Source of the DNA: Chamaea fasciata
Taxonomy: Eukaryota > Chordata > Aves > Passeriformes > Sylviidae
Assembly (NCBI GenBank): GCA_029207755.1
Contig: JARCOQ010000006.1
Span: 67,306,093-67,370,092 of the forward strand
Length of the DNA stretch: 64,000 nucleotides
Direction of reading: 5' to 3'
The position numbers were made by a program, and so were the translations under genes. The notes beneath the pieces were generated by a model. It had not been told where the DNA came from. It saw only the letters and a list, made by a program, of their open reading frames with translations, and did no database searches. Positions 24,952-37,992 of this stretch are shown piece after piece (positions within the stretch are counted from its first letter, which is position 1; each line of letters starts with the position of its first letter).

Positions 24952-24975
24952 AATGTCTGGATAAATGTCTGGATA
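24952..24975. repeat. 12-bp tandem duplication
   Basis: AATGTCTGGATA is present twice in perfect tandem (24952-24963 and 24964-24975). It is likely a replication-slippage product. Confidence 0.9.
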
Positions 24976-25984
24976 ATTTCAGCTGGAAATTGCTCTGAAA
25001 GCCATTTCCAGCCCAGTCAGAGAGATTTCAGCCTGTGCCCAGATACTCTGGATGCTCAGAACACCAGCAGAGCAAATGGGCTCCAGTGTCTGACAGAACA
25101 TTCAGTCATGGGGCAGCGGTCACATGGATGATCTTTTTGTGGAAACCTGTTTAATGCTACATCACAGCTATGCCATCACTGAGCTGACCCTTTCACTGCC
25201 TCCTCAGGGTCTGTCAGAGAACAGCTTCAGGAGTTTATTAGTTAAAGAAAAACTGAGGGATTTAATATGAAGCATACCCATCACTTCTGTCATCCTCACA
25301 TCCTCCACAAAAGGCTCACATACAATTTGAGTATTTACCTTGTATGGGATACCTCTTGGAGGATAAATACCACGGGGATATTGAATGCTTTCTATGCTTT
25401 TCCTCTTTTCCTTTTAATTTTGGGAACAAGCCTCATGCACACACGGTATTTCAGGTCTCATTGATTAGCAGCTGGCGAACAGTTAACTACGTGACAGTGA
25501 ATGGCTAATCAATCAGCACCACTGGAGGAAATGCACCTCATCTTACAGCTCCAAAATGTCATTTCTCTTGACATTTACAGATCACCTTCTAAAACTCATG
25601 CACAACCACAGTCTTGGGAGGCCTTTCTCTGTGGATTTTTTCCTTCAGCTCTGGGGTTTAGTGGGACAATTTCCTATTTGGGGGGTTTTACCATACCCTG
25701 ATGGTTATTTAGGAAGCTCATCTGCAAAAGATGGAGTGCCTTTCCCCTTCTCCGTTAGTCTGGTCTGGGGGCTAGGCTTGCATTCCCACCAGAGGGAAAA
25801 TTTCCCATTGCCCAGATCCACTCCTGTCCCAGCCTTGTGTCTGTGCTTCTCTCTGTTCTGCCTAGGAGCAGGAGGATTGCTTGGTATGGCCCTGGATTAA
25901 TGATTGTTTTGTTTTTTCGGGTTTTCACAGAGCCTCAGCACAGCCCTGTGAGAACTCCTCAACCCGCTCATCCCTCCTCTCAGA

Positions 25985-26050
25985 AGAGGTGATGGCAATG
26001 ATCAATTGATTATTTTTGGTTATTATAATTAATTCTCAGTGCATGCAGAG
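25985..26050. promoter_or_regulatory. Candidate enhancer core, homeodomain-type AT motifs
   Basis: Contains the palindrome ATCAATTGAT (26001-26010), then TTATAATTAATT (around 26023-26034) and GTGCATGCAGAGG. Closely packed TAAT/ATTA cores with little simple-sequence character are typical of vertebrate developmental enhancers. No conservation data are available here, so this is inference. Confidence 0.22.
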
Positions 26051-26224
26051 GTATTCTGCCAGCTTTCTCTTCTTCCTTCCCTATTGATTGAAACGGGTAC
26101 ATGATTTACTTCAGTGCGAAGTTTTCATTTATTCTTAGCTGAAAACAGTTTGGAGGGAGCAAAGAAGAAAGTGAGGGAAGAGTGTTAATTAATGAGACAA
26201 TGGGAAGAGGGACACAATAGAGAA

Positions 26225-26480
26225 AAGGGCCTGCAAGAAATCTTACATAATTTACACATGGCTAGCGATTCCCTCGGGAGTCAGTTAGGAGACCATGAAT
26301 AACATGCCTTTAGCCATTTACATATCTCCTGTACGGACCATTTACATAATTTGTCACTACGGTTTTCCCTTCTCTCCCAACGTATTTTGCAGTTGCTGGT
26401 GAACATTTTGCCTGGTTTCCATGTTGCATTAGGCAATGTGAATATTCCCTCAGTTTTACCTAGTGTTGATGTATAAGTTG
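26225..26480. promoter_or_regulatory. Candidate regulatory element with repeated CCATTTACATA motif
   Basis: The 11-mer CCATTTACATA occurs at 26314-26324 and again at 26338-26348, exactly 24 bp apart. A related CATAATTTACA lies upstream near 26246. CpGs are retained in GCTAGCGATT, CCTCGGGAG, GTACGGACC and CTACGGTT, unlike the CpG-depleted neighbourhood. Repeated spaced motifs plus retained CpG suggest constraint, but this is not proven. Confidence 0.27.
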
Positions 26481-27234
26481 TTAACTGCTTGTATATATAG
26501 CTGAATTCATGAATCTCTGTAGATTTGGTTTTTTCAACAGCATCTCTTGGTCCAGAACTGAAAAGAGGGAGGATGTGGGAGTATTAAGCTCATCACAGAA
26601 TGAAATTATTCATAATTGTTAAAACCTTACGAGTGACACAGCTTGCTTCTCTCATCTGCACAACACAAAGTTCACTTCAGTGGCTTTCCTCAGAAAGGAC
26701 ATAAAAGATAATATTAAGGGAAAGGGAGAACAGTTTGCTTCGAGATGATGAGATGGAACAAAATTACAGAGAATGTGAGACAACAGAAATGTTCAAAAGC
26801 GTGTTTTAAAAAGCTAGTCTATTGAAAATGAGTTCCAGCTCAGTAGAGGATATATATGTCTAAAAAAAAGAATAAAAGAGGATGAAAAATGTGTCCCTGC
26901 ACACTTCCTTTCCTTTGCCTTCTAAAGGAAGGAGATGAAGAGAGCAGAGAGTGTAGAGGAAGGAAACCTGAAGAGGAAACTTGACATTTTTTCACTTCCA
27001 TACTGAAAAAACCTTTTAAGTTGTTGTTTTTATTTTTTTTCTTCTTTTCAATACTAGTGACTACTACGGGTTTTTTTACCTCAGAACACTCACTTGAACT
27101 AAAATCTTGATACAGAGCTTTGATAGGGAAAATTTACAGATACCTTTAATATAATCGGGGCAGAGTTTTCATTTTTTAAATGTACTGTGACTTGAAAATC
27201 TCCACATTGGATATACTCAGTGCTGTGCTTGTGT

Positions 27235-27235
<1 letters not shown>

Positions 27236-27275
<40 letters not shown>
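27236..27275. repeat. Poly(A) tract, A40
   Basis: Forty uninterrupted A residues after CTTGTGTC. No AATAAA-type signal lies directly upstream and no flanking direct repeat was found, so a processed-transcript origin is not supported. Confidence 0.95.
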
Positions 27276-27276
<1 letters not shown>

Positions 27277-27834
27277 ACCTTAATTATACACAATAGTTGC
27301 AGTGAATGGAGCTTAAGCTCCAGCAGAGCAATTCCTGTGTCACCAATGCTGCAACCAAGAGGAACTCAGACAACTTTGGGGGAAATGTGTACACTGTTAT
27401 GTTTTACTATTTGGGTTGTGGTATGAGAGCTGGTAATTAACACCCCACTCTCTCAGAGATTTCTGTGAATGTTTAACTCTATGCTGTGAGTAATCCCATT
27501 AGCACCATATTGTTCTGCTGCATGGAGGAAACCTTCCCAGAAAGGCTGACTCGGTGTGAGTGCAGAAATGGAAATGTCATTTCAAAGGAAATTATGCCAG
27601 CAATAAAAAAAATTACACTGAGAGAATCCCAGAGAAAAATTCCCTTAGAACTTGAACCACTAGAATAATTTTTCATTCCCATTGATTAGGTGGACTTCAG
27701 ATTATCCCAGAAATGTCATAAATAATGTGTTGCTTGAAGTGCTAATTTTTTACGCTTGACCTTTGTAGGCAGGTGGTAATCTGCTAAAACTTTCTATTTG
27801 AGGACTAGGTCCTGAACATGGCTTATTCCCTCAC
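27276..27834. other. Gene-free stretch
   Basis: Unique sequence. Opposite-strand open frames of 60-67 codons at 27479-27682 are unrecognisable. Nothing else is seen. Confidence 0.5.
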
Positions 27835-28030
27835 AATTATAGAATCAGAGAATGGTTTGGGTTGGAAGGGACCTTTAAAAGTTAATTTGTTCCAATCCCC
27901 CTGCCATGGGCAGGGCCACCTTCCAATAGACCAGGTTTCTTCAAATCCTATAAGCCCAGTCTTGAACACTTCCAGGGATGGAATTTCCACAGCTTCTCTT
28001 GGCAACCGCTGCCAGAGTCTCACCACTGAC
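27835..28030 (-). mobile_element. CR1 retrotransposon fragment
   Basis: Reverse-oriented CR1 3' end. On the plus strand it reads AATTATAGAATCAGAGAATG, GTTTGGGTTGGAAGGGACC, CCTGCCATGGGCAGGGCCAC, AGACCAGGTTTCTTCAAATC, TTGAACACTTCCAGGGATGG and AGCTTCTCTTGGCAACCGCT, then stops at TCTCACCACTGA. Confidence 0.95.
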
Positions 28031-30759
28031 TAATGTGTATATTCCACGGGTACAACAGTGAAAAAGTTACAGAAGTCTTATATTTTTCAGTCTTTTCTTC
28101 CTTCAGTCTTTTTTTTTTTTTTTTTCTATTATACACCTCCCAGTCTTGTTTTCTCCCTCCACTTCAGCAGCTTGGTCATCCAGAACTGTAGGAAATACCA
28201 AACTCTTCATATCAAATGAAAGCTAGAAATGTCAGCGCATCCAGTCTGTATGTGTTTTAGAGAGAGAATGAGGTGGAGAAAAGAGGTGTTGAGTTAAAGG
28301 AAGATGGGAACAACTTTTGCACTTCCTTTTTCAACTTATTTTTATGGTCAATTGCTAAAGAACTTCTGTCTCTGAGAACATAAAGCTGTGATCTGGACCT
28401 CCACAATGAGCAGGCAAGTTCGTTACCTCCCTTTTGACTCTGGACTGAGGAAAGCTCCACTCTGGTTCCAGCAGCCCCGAGTGCTGCTGGATTTGCTGAT
28501 CCTCCCTCAGTTTCTGGGCAACCTCAGTGTCTTTTGTCCAGAATCTGTGACAAAAACAGACGCAGAGACCGGGCAGTCTGTTGCCTCAGCCACATCCTCA
28601 GGGATCCAGGCATTCATAGCAGTGTGCTAAAAGCAGTGAGGGCATCCTGATCTCTCCCCCTGCTATTGTGTCCTTCCTGCTCAGCAGTGACAGACACTGA
28701 GGCTGATGATCTTTTTATAAGGTAATTTCTGTCCTGAGCGTCTCGCTGCTTGAACCGAGCCCTTTCATGTTATTGAAATGCAATTGAACGGGAGCAAGTC
28801 TCATGTTGTTGGCAATTTGTCATCTCCCCAGCCAAGTGGGCAGCCCAGCCTTTCGTGCCCATTAACATCTCCTTGCTCACAGCCCAGTTCTGCACCAGCA
28901 TTCACTGCTCAGTGCATTACAGAACCATTTCTTCCCTTTCTCATCCCTCCCCTATCAGTATGACTGGCATTTTCTTTTCTTTACAATGCTTGACAGAAAA
29001 AAAAAAATATTATCCCTCCCTATGCCCTTTTAATTTTCCAGCCTTTCCCTATCCAATGCCTTCCTTAAACAGGATGGGCATTAAACAAACTCTGGATTCT
29101 TCAATATTTTTTTGCCTCTGTGCATCCTGAATCATCAGGAGCTGATTTACTACATATTAACTGCAGTCTGACTGGGAAGGTTTTCTTCAATTCACTTGGT
29201 TCTTCTTGTTTGCAGTAGATTTAATGTCACTCTCCCGATTTGTGCAAATTCAAACATCTAATTGCTTTCTGAATTAGCCTTGAATTAACTGCTGAGGATT
29301 ATGGTGTGTCCAGTTTCACTGTAACATTTCACATTACATTTTGCCTCACTGAAAAAAGCAAGACAGTTTTGAAATAATTCATGCCATCAGCAATGACACT
29401 ACCTGGGATTTTAAGGTTTAGGAATGGCTCTCCATGTTGACTTCACTTACTGCATGCATTTGCTTCCCCACCTCAGCCTTTTTTGTCACAAAGAACAAAA
29501 CAATCCAGGGAGAATGTGAAGTATTTTAAATACAAATTGCCTGGATGGATATTTCCCACTTCAGATCAATGAACAATGGCTTGTTCAAAGTGGAAATGAT
29601 ATCACTCTTTATCAATTTAAATCAAATGGCACTGAAGGTCACTGGAAAAAAACCAGTGGCAAGAAAACAATTCTTGTAACCTGGGAAGGAAACCTAAAGC
29701 AGTGAATTAACAGCCTGGTCAGTGTTTACAGTAAAATATAATGGTGCAATGAAGATTTTTATAAAGCTACAGTTCAGGAAAATCAGGGAACCAGCAGACA
29801 AAGGAAGAAATTTGAACAAATTGCTGAGGGCAGGGTTGGCCTCAGCCTGAGAGTTTCTGTCATTGTCTCTTGGTAATGCCTGCAGTTTAGCAATTTGACT
29901 AACTCTCTGTGACATTTCAGCTGTCCTCCTTCTGAGAAATTCATTTGCATTGGGTTTATGGATAGGGATATGAATGCAGCTGCAGGAAAATATACCACAA
30001 GGCTAAATCTTTAGACTTCTAAGTGAATTGATACTGAAAACAAGCAAATTAAAAGGAGTGAGACTGTTCTCTGGCTTCTGGCAAATTGATGTTTTTACTG
30101 TTTCAAGCAAAGTGACAAGTCAGTCAAATATCACCAAAGAAAAAGTAAAGTGAACCAGAGAAAGTAAGGGCTCTCCTCAGGCAGATTAATCACTGACAAC
30201 AGTGAAAAGTAACTGCTTCTTTTCTTTGCTGATCTATTTGGGAGGTGAAGCCAAGGACATTTTACCCCCTAAGTTCCCGATCCTTACAAAAATAAATAAT
30301 TCTATAGCTTTTAACTGCACACTCTGCAGTCTCCCTGACTCCAGTGGGACTGTGGGTACATGCAAGCCTGTGGATCAGATTTAAATGTATTACAGTCTTG
30401 TTTCCAAGGGGTCAGTACTGTCCCAGCAAGCAAAGGAGCCTGTGCCCTCCTGTACAGCACACATTTTTTCCATGCTCTTTGCATTATCACTTGCTAAATT
30501 TATCACACTCCTTCCCTAACACTGCGTGTCTTTCCTGCCTGAGGATTTCAGATATAACAGAGTGCATGCTCTGGTCACATTTTCAGAAAGCTTACCACCC
30601 TCTACAGCCACAATCTGCCATTAAGGGTTCTAGGAGGCAGCTTTTGGGAAATACCTGCAAATCTGGAGAGTGTGATTGCTTCAAGACAGCTGTGTGAAGG
30701 GACCCACACAGATTAGATACAGATGTTAGAGATGGATAGAGATTTAGAATAGATAAAAT
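28031..30759. other. Gene-free stretch
   Basis: Contains a T17 run (28109-28125). A CpG-retaining segment at about 28725-28860 includes TGAGCGTCTCGC, TTGAACCGAGCC and TGAACGGGAGC and looks regulatory in composition. Open frames up to about 117 codons have no recognisable products. Confidence 0.45.
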
Positions 30760-30978
30760 CATAAATTAGATAAAAGGAATAAGTTCTTTACTATGAGAGT
30801 GGTGAAACCTTGGCACAGGTTGCCCAGAGAAGTTGAGGATAACCCATCCCCTGGAGGTGCCCAAGGTTAGGTGAGGCTTGGAGCAACCTGGTCTGGCTGA
30901 AGATGCTCATTGTTTGGGGGTTGGACTAGGAGAACTTTAAAGGTCTCTTCCAACCCAAAGAATTCTGTGATTCAGCGA
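30760..30978 (+). mobile_element. CR1 retrotransposon fragment
   Basis: Sense-oriented copy from a degraded TAGATAAAAGGAATAAG segment through GTTCTTTACTATGAGAGTGG, TGGCACAGGTTGCCCAGAGA, GGAGCAACCTGGTCTGGC, GGGGGTTGGACTAGGAGAAC and CTCTTCCAACCCAAAGAATT to CTGTGATTCAGCGATC. The GGTTGGACTAG variant indicates a different CR1 subfamily from the GGTTGGAACTAG type at 4.6 kb. Confidence 0.95.
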
Positions 30979-31673
30979 TCCACAGCAATAAATCACATTG
31001 TATCCTTCCTGCTGCGTGGCTCAGATCATTGGCATCTCTTCCTACTTGTTCGGTTTTAGCTGGGAATGAGGAAGGAAGGGGGATGTTTAACAGGAAAAGG
31101 ACACTTTCAGGAGTAAATTATACCCTCTTGAGTTGCCATAAGCTTTTAAAAGTACAGCAAAGAGCTGCAAATGGCGCAAGGGCTGCATTCAAAACACAGG
31201 CATGAGGACAAATTTATTTGGAAACAGTAAATGACAGGAAGCCACTTGAGAGCATCCAGATATGAGCACGTACAGCTCAGCTTAAGCAATGCTGTGTCTT
31301 TACAGAAGTATTTAATTTTTACATCTGTGTACAAGGGACCCTTGGAGCTTGGTTCAGGTGAGATTTGAACCCTAGAGAGGAAACACTTTCCTGATCCTGG
31401 GCAGTGATTAGCATGCCTCGGTCCCAGAACAGTGGGATGAACCCTTGCAAAGATACAACTAAAGGTGGCTTTATCTCCTGTGTATATGTTAATGAACATG
31501 TCTTGGGCCAACAAGGTTGGGATGCAGCGGCTGCTAATTAATATATTACTTATTTTTGAAGGATGGAGGTCATTGTGCATTTTCAGAGCCTTTTACTCTT
31601 TTCATTCTTTAACGAGGAAAAGGAAACTGATCTGAAAATGTCCAGAATTTAATTAACTTTCAAACTGAAGGCA

Positions 31674-31705
31674 GTAGCTGTATTTCTTTGTAGCTGTATT
31701 TCTTT
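31674..31705. repeat. 16-bp tandem duplication
   Basis: GTAGCTGTATTTCTTT is repeated perfectly head-to-tail (31674-31689 and 31690-31705). It appears to be a recent slippage or microduplication. Confidence 0.92.
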
Positions 31706-34253
31706 CCATCTGATGCATCTTCCTCTTTTCATCCCCTTCTGTCTGTCTTTACCCATTAAAAGAAAATAAAAACTCCACACTTATCAGGACTATGGATTTT
31801 CAACATAAATCTTTCCACATGTGTGGCTCACAGTACCCTAAGAGGGAAAATGGCTCATCCTAATATTTTTTTCATTTTAGAAGTGGCTTCAAAGCCTACC
31901 CCAATACAGAGAGAAGGCACTGGGGAAGCTGTTTTAAGCCAGCTGCAAATATTCTTCTCATTTCACAACAGAAACAGATAGAGCCAATCCAGCTCTCTTG
32001 TTTGCATCCTGCTTCCTTCGTTGCCATTAAGGATAAAAGCAAACTCAGAATGACACTGGCAGCCAGAGATCAGAGATGTGGTGTTGTGAAAGCCTCAGCC
32101 ACCAGACATGTATGTGCATCACCCAGAACTGTGATGTGGAGGCAGAGGTTGGGGTGAAGTTATTAAAGCTGTCTCAGCACCTCCTGTGCTATCTAAAAAA
32201 TGCCACACCAGAAATTATCTTTTGTGTTGTGACTGTTAAAATTAGGCCTAAAAAAAGGTTAAAAAGTGCACTACATTAAATGCTTCTTATACTGCCTGTG
32301 ACTGGTAAAGCTCCTCTCGCTGCAAAAAAATTATACTTATTGACTGCAGATAATGTGTGATGCACTGTGTGCAGAGAATTAAAGGCAATTTGGATCCTGA
32401 ACATTCTCTTTCAGAGGAAAGGAGAATATAAAAATGAAAGTGGTAAGTCTTCCCTGCATGCATCTTTTCTCTCTGCTATCTTATAATTAATGTTATTTTC
32501 ACCTGGTCTAAGCTTCTTTATTCTCTGTCACCTGTACAGTGCCAATATCTCTCTACATTGCCAGCAAGGTAAGAGAAAGAAAGGCAAGGGAAATGGTAAA
32601 TGCATTAATAAACATTTATTATGATTTAGATCAGCCTGGAGCTGTACCTCCAACGGCTGTGATTGTTTGAAATGGCAGCATCAGAAGTACAGTCACTCAC
32701 TCATATATCCAGTTCTTTCCTCCAGAATGTAGTCCTATTGTGGGGTTTTCTTTCCCTGGAAAATTTCACATATGCTCACATCTAATCACACAATACAAAT
32801 CCAAAAATGCAATTACCTCTGTGACTTTTACAGAAGCTTCATGTGTACTGAAAAGGGAGAATAAGTGGCAATCCAACATGAATTACAAAGAGATACTTCT
32901 ATCGGGACTTTCTGGTGATATTATAAACAAAATTATCCTCAAGCCACCAGAAACTTGAGCCAAAATTATAGCCCTGTGCTTCAAATAAAACCTTGTGAAA
33001 AATTAATGGGAGAATGTAAAATTAACAGTGTTCATTCCGAAAATTCTGACGCAAAGGAGCATATCCTTGAAATGTGCCTGCCTGCTTCTCCTTTCCTCTG
33101 TGTTCAGAAGGTTGTTGGTCAAAGGAATGTGCCCTGGTTTTCCTGTTGTAAAATAAAGCTGGCTGAGTGCTCCCTGATTTGGAGACACTTTTGTAAATCC
33201 TTTGAACAGTTTCAAATTTGATCGGGTGTCTGGCCCTCTAATTCATGCTCTCCACATCATTTTAGGCCAGCCTGAGTTCAAGACTGTAATCATGGGACAC
33301 CAACTGCCCCTGTGGTTGTAACACAAGTGGAAAAAGGAGATTGCACATACCCATCAGATGATATGCAGGAAAATGCATCCATTAAAACCTCACAGGCAAA
33401 TGAGGTTTTCACATCTTTTCGGCTTTCCTTGGAACCATTGGAAACAGTCAAGAAAAGAGGAAGGAGACTGGAGCAAGAGGGATGTGTAGCATCGAGAGAG
33501 GTGGCTGGGGATGTGCCAAGGTTTCCACCAAGATATTTCTGACTTTCTGCTGCAGCCTGACCTTGCCTGAGCCTACTGCCTTGTCCACAAAAACAGTGCA
33601 GTGCCAATGAGAGGCCACACTGTGGCTGACTCGTGTGCTTCGACTGCTCACTCATGCAACAACCACATGCAAAGTGTTTGCTTGTCCTCAAGTAGCCTCC
33701 AAGCACTCTTTAAAAAATTAATCCAGTCCAAACTGTTGAATGGGGCTGTGCTTCTACCTCTGCAGGATAAAAAAAAACAATGGGGAAAGAAAGGAACAAT
33801 TTGCCACTTTGAAGGCTTAAAAAAAATAAAAAGCCTTTCATCCTGTAGCATGATGTATCATAAGTGACATGGGTTCCTTGCATTAGCATCTGCAGACTAT
33901 AATTATCCATGTAATATAACAGCTGGGGAGTGTTACTGTGATGCTTTGGGTTGATGGATGCTCTGGGAGGTTAAACAGAGCTTGCTAATAATAGGATCTC
34001 TAAGATGCTACACGAATCTTTGTAAAATGGCCCCTTTTCTGCCCTGGAAGGGCTACAGGACACTGAGAAAGGAGTGTTCTGCTCCCCTCCTGCCCTCTGC
34101 TCTCTTCAGCTCCAGTGCCTGGAAATCCTGCTGTCCCACAGTTAATTGAGCCACTGTTTTCCATGTCTCAGAGGGGCCTTTTCCTTTTCACACTGAGAAG
34201 GGAAGCCTGCCTTGTCCATGAGTCATTTCCAGGCCTTTCCCTGGGACTGCAGA

Positions 34254-34278
34254 GGGGACTGGGCAGGAGGGAGGAGGG
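34254..34278 (+). other. G-quadruplex motif
   Basis: Four G runs on the plus strand (GGGG, GGG, GGG, GGG) are separated by loops of 3, 5 and 4 bases (ACT, CAGGA, AGGA). This fits the standard G3+N1-7 pattern. Formation in cells is not shown. Confidence 0.6.
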
Positions 34279-36244
34279 AAGGAAGGAAAGCTGTACCTCC
34301 AGCAGCTGACAGAATGGCAGCTGCATGAGAGAAAATCTGGGGTCCACAGAGTTGTTATCCCCTAAATCACCCTCTCTTGCAGCATGTTTACAAACAGACC
34401 ACGCTGCCATTAACACAAGTACCACACTGAATTCAAGGCTTTGCTCTCTGTGTGAAATATGAAAAAGAGGAGGAATTTAGAAACCCCTGCTGTCCTGAGT
34501 GCTTGCCATACTGAGCAGCTATTCATCACCTCCACATTCGAAGGGCTTAACCTTTGTAAAACCTCAGCAGCACAAACTTGCCAGGATTAAACTATTTAAA
34601 GCTGAGCTTGCCAGAGTATCTGCAATTTGCGCCTCTTGTCACATCCATGGGCTGCATGACAGGTTGGAGAAGGTGTAAGGAGAAGTTGCAGTGGCACGGC
34701 CAGAATCAGAGCAAGATTAGCCACACGTGTCAGAAATGCCTGTCACCATTGAGGCCAGTGGAGGAACATCCTGCATGTCTGGCCACCAACCCACAGCACA
34801 GGCATTTCCATTTTCCTGAGATTTACCCCTCACCTCTCTTTTCCCTGGAACAGCCCATGCAGAAGGACTGATTTATGCAGATGTAGGAAGAATGAGGAAG
34901 GTTGTGATTCACAACAAACACCAGACCTGGCCAGCAGCTCTGGAGATGTCTGATATCTGCCATTTGTGCCTGATGTGCCCTCTGGATCAGAGGAGTGAGG
35001 GTAGAAAGATCTATCTGATGATAGAGTTGTGCAAGGAGTGTGATGGAGGGAGGACACCTCTGCCCTGACTGATTTGTTATGGACTCTGCTTCCATGTCAT
35101 CATGCGCATAAGTTATGGCTGAATCGATTCCAGTGGAGTAACCTCAGCCTCAAAATCCACTCCAATGGGCTGGTTTTGGTGCGTGACATGGAAAATTCCT
35201 CAGCTTTCCCTGGGACTGAACACCAGCAGCAACATCCATTTATTGTGTCTGCTGCCGGGCCACAAATGTCCTTTGTTCAGGAACAAGCAGGGCAAGTGAG
35301 GATAGCTGTTTGAGTACAGTTTTCCCTCCTTGGAACATCCATAGGGTGCCTGTACTATTCCGGGACAAGGGTCATTCTGTATCCTCAACCCTGCACTCCA
35401 TGGCCCAGGCAGAGAAGGAGGTTTGTCTCTCAGAGCTGAGGAGGGAGTCAAGGACAGGCCCTGGGAGTCACACATCCCAGTTTCCTTACATAGTATCCCT
35501 GAGAATTTTGTAGTCAAGGGTGGAAGTGGAAACCCTGGGAAAACCAATAAGCAATTTCTGTAATGGCCAATTTTCACAGTACTGGAATTGCAAACTGAGA
35601 CCTCAAAAAGGCAAGAGGATCCCAACTGAGTAGGATATCAGTTAAATTAGCTTCTCCCCTCAGCTCTGCACTTGCCAAGTTCCTAGATATTTTACCAAGA
35701 AAACAAAAATTGGAGCACACAAGTGTTTTCCTTTTAGATTTTGTCTAAGCTAAAGACACTAAGCAAACCTTTAGGGAAAGTTTAAAGAAAAGGAAAATTG
35801 GCTCACCCTTCCCACTTATTGCTTTAATAGAAGGGGTTGCAAGGAAATGAAACTCCAGGATACAGCATTTATTCCCAAAGCCCAGCAAGCTGTCACTCTG
35901 TTTTCCCATGGAACTGAGTAAACAGAATACCACTTGGCCTTTAATAAATGAGAAAACAAGCTCACAAAGGAGTACTTGATCAGAAGTGACAAGGGCAAGA
36001 GTAGAACAATCCAGAGGAATAAATGAAACTTGAAATTTAGTAATAATATTCCCTAAAGATATTGCAAATTCTGTTCTGACTATTGGAGAAATCCCCTGAA
36101 TACAGTGTTCCAGTGCTTGAATTCCCTTCCATCAAAATTCCCACCACCCCTACTGTTTCAACTAGCTCAGGATGAGGAAACCATCTTGAAATACAACAAG
36201 AAGGTCCACAAAGTAGCTGTTTTTTCCTGTTTTTCTTCAAGGTG

Positions 36245-36510
36245 AGTGCAAATTTGTGCTTTGAGAAGTTTAATTGAAGCTAGCCACATATGGAGAAATG
36301 ATGGGCTTGCTAGTTTCAGCTCTCCCTGGGGGGGTGCCCTTCCCAGCTGAATTAAGTTGCCACTGTGTTTCACTAATGTGCATCTGATGCCTAATGAATT
36401 GGGGTGTTATTCCCATTGCACAGAGGTGGATTAAAATCGAGTCCAAAGCCTTTTCATTCATTTTGCTAATTATTCTCTGCATTCATTGCACGCAGATGAA
36501 ATGATGAAAG
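36245..36510. promoter_or_regulatory. Candidate conserved regulatory element
   Basis: Non-repetitive segment rich in transcription-factor-like cores: TTTAATTGAAGC, CCTAATGAATTGGGG, GGATTAAAATCGAG and TTGCTAATTATTC, with retained CpGs in AAATCGAG and GCACGCAG. Similarity to conserved non-coding elements is a compositional impression only. Confidence 0.2.
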
Positions 36511-37992
36511 CCCCCCTGTTGTGTGGGATTTGGACATTTCACACTTGGAACATAAATTGGACTGATTATCCTTGCAGCATTATTGTCACATTTGGGAGCA
36601 TGAGTGCCAGGAAGCAATAAGCTGTGCACTCCCACATTCCCAGTCTTTTAGCCCCTTGGAATGTGAGGGAAAACCCTTTCTATGTACGTCCTGTTTCAGT
36701 TCCATATCTAGGTCATTTTGGTGGACAAGGCCTAGAGATAGATCTCCTCCAGATAATGTTTTTAAAAGTTATCTTCCATTTCCATATTCCCATACTCACA
36801 GAAGTTTCAAACAGAAGGCAAGATGCTGAAATTCTGCAAGTGTCTTCTTTTGGCAGTATCTGCTGGGGAAACAGATGCAGAAATTTTCTTGAAATGGAGA
36901 GTTTCTCATACAAATTACTGGCTGTTAAGTGACTTCCAGAGATTTCAGTTCATGGTTGATTTATACTCAGGGAGAAAGTTGTGAGTGTTTTGGATTTCCT
37001 GTCTTCAAAGCTATCTGGGTATGGTGATAATGTAGGGAAAGTCTTTACTGTTGGGATGCTGATCCAGTCATACTGCAAGTGCATTTCTTCCTATTTATCT
37101 GGCACAGCAAAGTCCTTTCTCCACCATAAGGACAGGACCTCAGGAATATCCAGCAGGGCTCCAGATGCCAGATCAGAATTTAACAGTTAATTCTTTAGCC
37201 TTTTCCCAACGATTTGTCTCCAGCTGTGTGTATGCAAACAGGCTGGAAATTTATAATCTCTACCTGCACTTCCCTCCTACAGGTAATGCAGGCAAGCTGC
37301 TGAGGGACATTGAATTCTGGCATCACAAGAGTACAAATCAAAAAGAAACTTGCAGCTGTCATAAAGCACGAGGTATTTGCGTGAAATATTTCCATGGTTG
37401 GGAAAAAGTTTTGGTATATTCACAATAAAAGTCATGTTGTCAAAAATCCCCCAGCTACAACAAAAGGGAAACTAATGAGGGAGAGTAAGTCCAGCATAAA
37501 ATCAAACAAACTGGAGGCATCTCAGACATAAACTTGGAATCTGATTTTATGCATCTCCCGTGGATGTGTGAAATACATTGACAGTTTGCTTAGTCAAGTG
37601 TCTTGTCTGGCTGATGGCTGCAGCAACAGCACATGAAAGAGACTATGTAAAATAGGGGACTAAAATTATTCTTCAGCTGTGCTCCAGTAACGAAGGCAAT
37701 GTTGAAAGCAAAAACATCTGTGCTGTGTGGCGGAGACAGGATAAAAAAATACTGTTAACTTTACCCACTGTGAAAAACTGGGGTGTGTTAAACAATTGCA
37801 TTCCCACTTTGTGGTAAGGTGGCTGTGACTATATTCTTGACAGGAATGGGCTATAATTCCAGCAAAGGGAAATAAGAAGCAGAAATAAGCCAAATTCCAT
37901 GGCCTCCTGGAATCTCATAACCATTACTAGGATTGCACAAGACACTTGGCCTTAGGGCAATTGGTCCTGGAAAATTTGGAGATGTCCTAAGC

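Larger units (their letters stand above)
24257..27235. other. Gene-free stretch with candidate regulatory segments
   Basis: No gene is recognised. It contains a 12-bp tandem duplication at 24952-24975. AT-rich, homeodomain-like sequence at 25985-26050 and 26225-26480 is annotated separately. Open frames of 114-122 codons (25556-25900 plus, 24563-24931 minus) have no recognisable content. Confidence 0.5.
30979..37992. other. Gene-free stretch
   Basis: Seven kilobases with no recognisable gene. Annotated inside are a 16-bp tandem duplication (31674-31705), a G-quadruplex motif (34254-34278) and a candidate regulatory segment (36245-36510). Open frames of 144, 138 and 141 codons (31146-31580, 33290-33706 and 35200-35625, all minus) have no known domain, signal peptide or splice context that convinces me. 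Confidence 0.45.

Noticed and set aside
27236..27275. A40 tract as the tail of a processed pseudogene
   Set aside because: No upstream polyadenylation signal, recognisable gene body or target-site duplication was found.
37030..37060. AAGTCTTTACTGTTGGGATG as a CR1 internal fragment
   Set aside because: Similarity is limited to the TTTACTGT word. No neighbouring CR1 landmarks are present.
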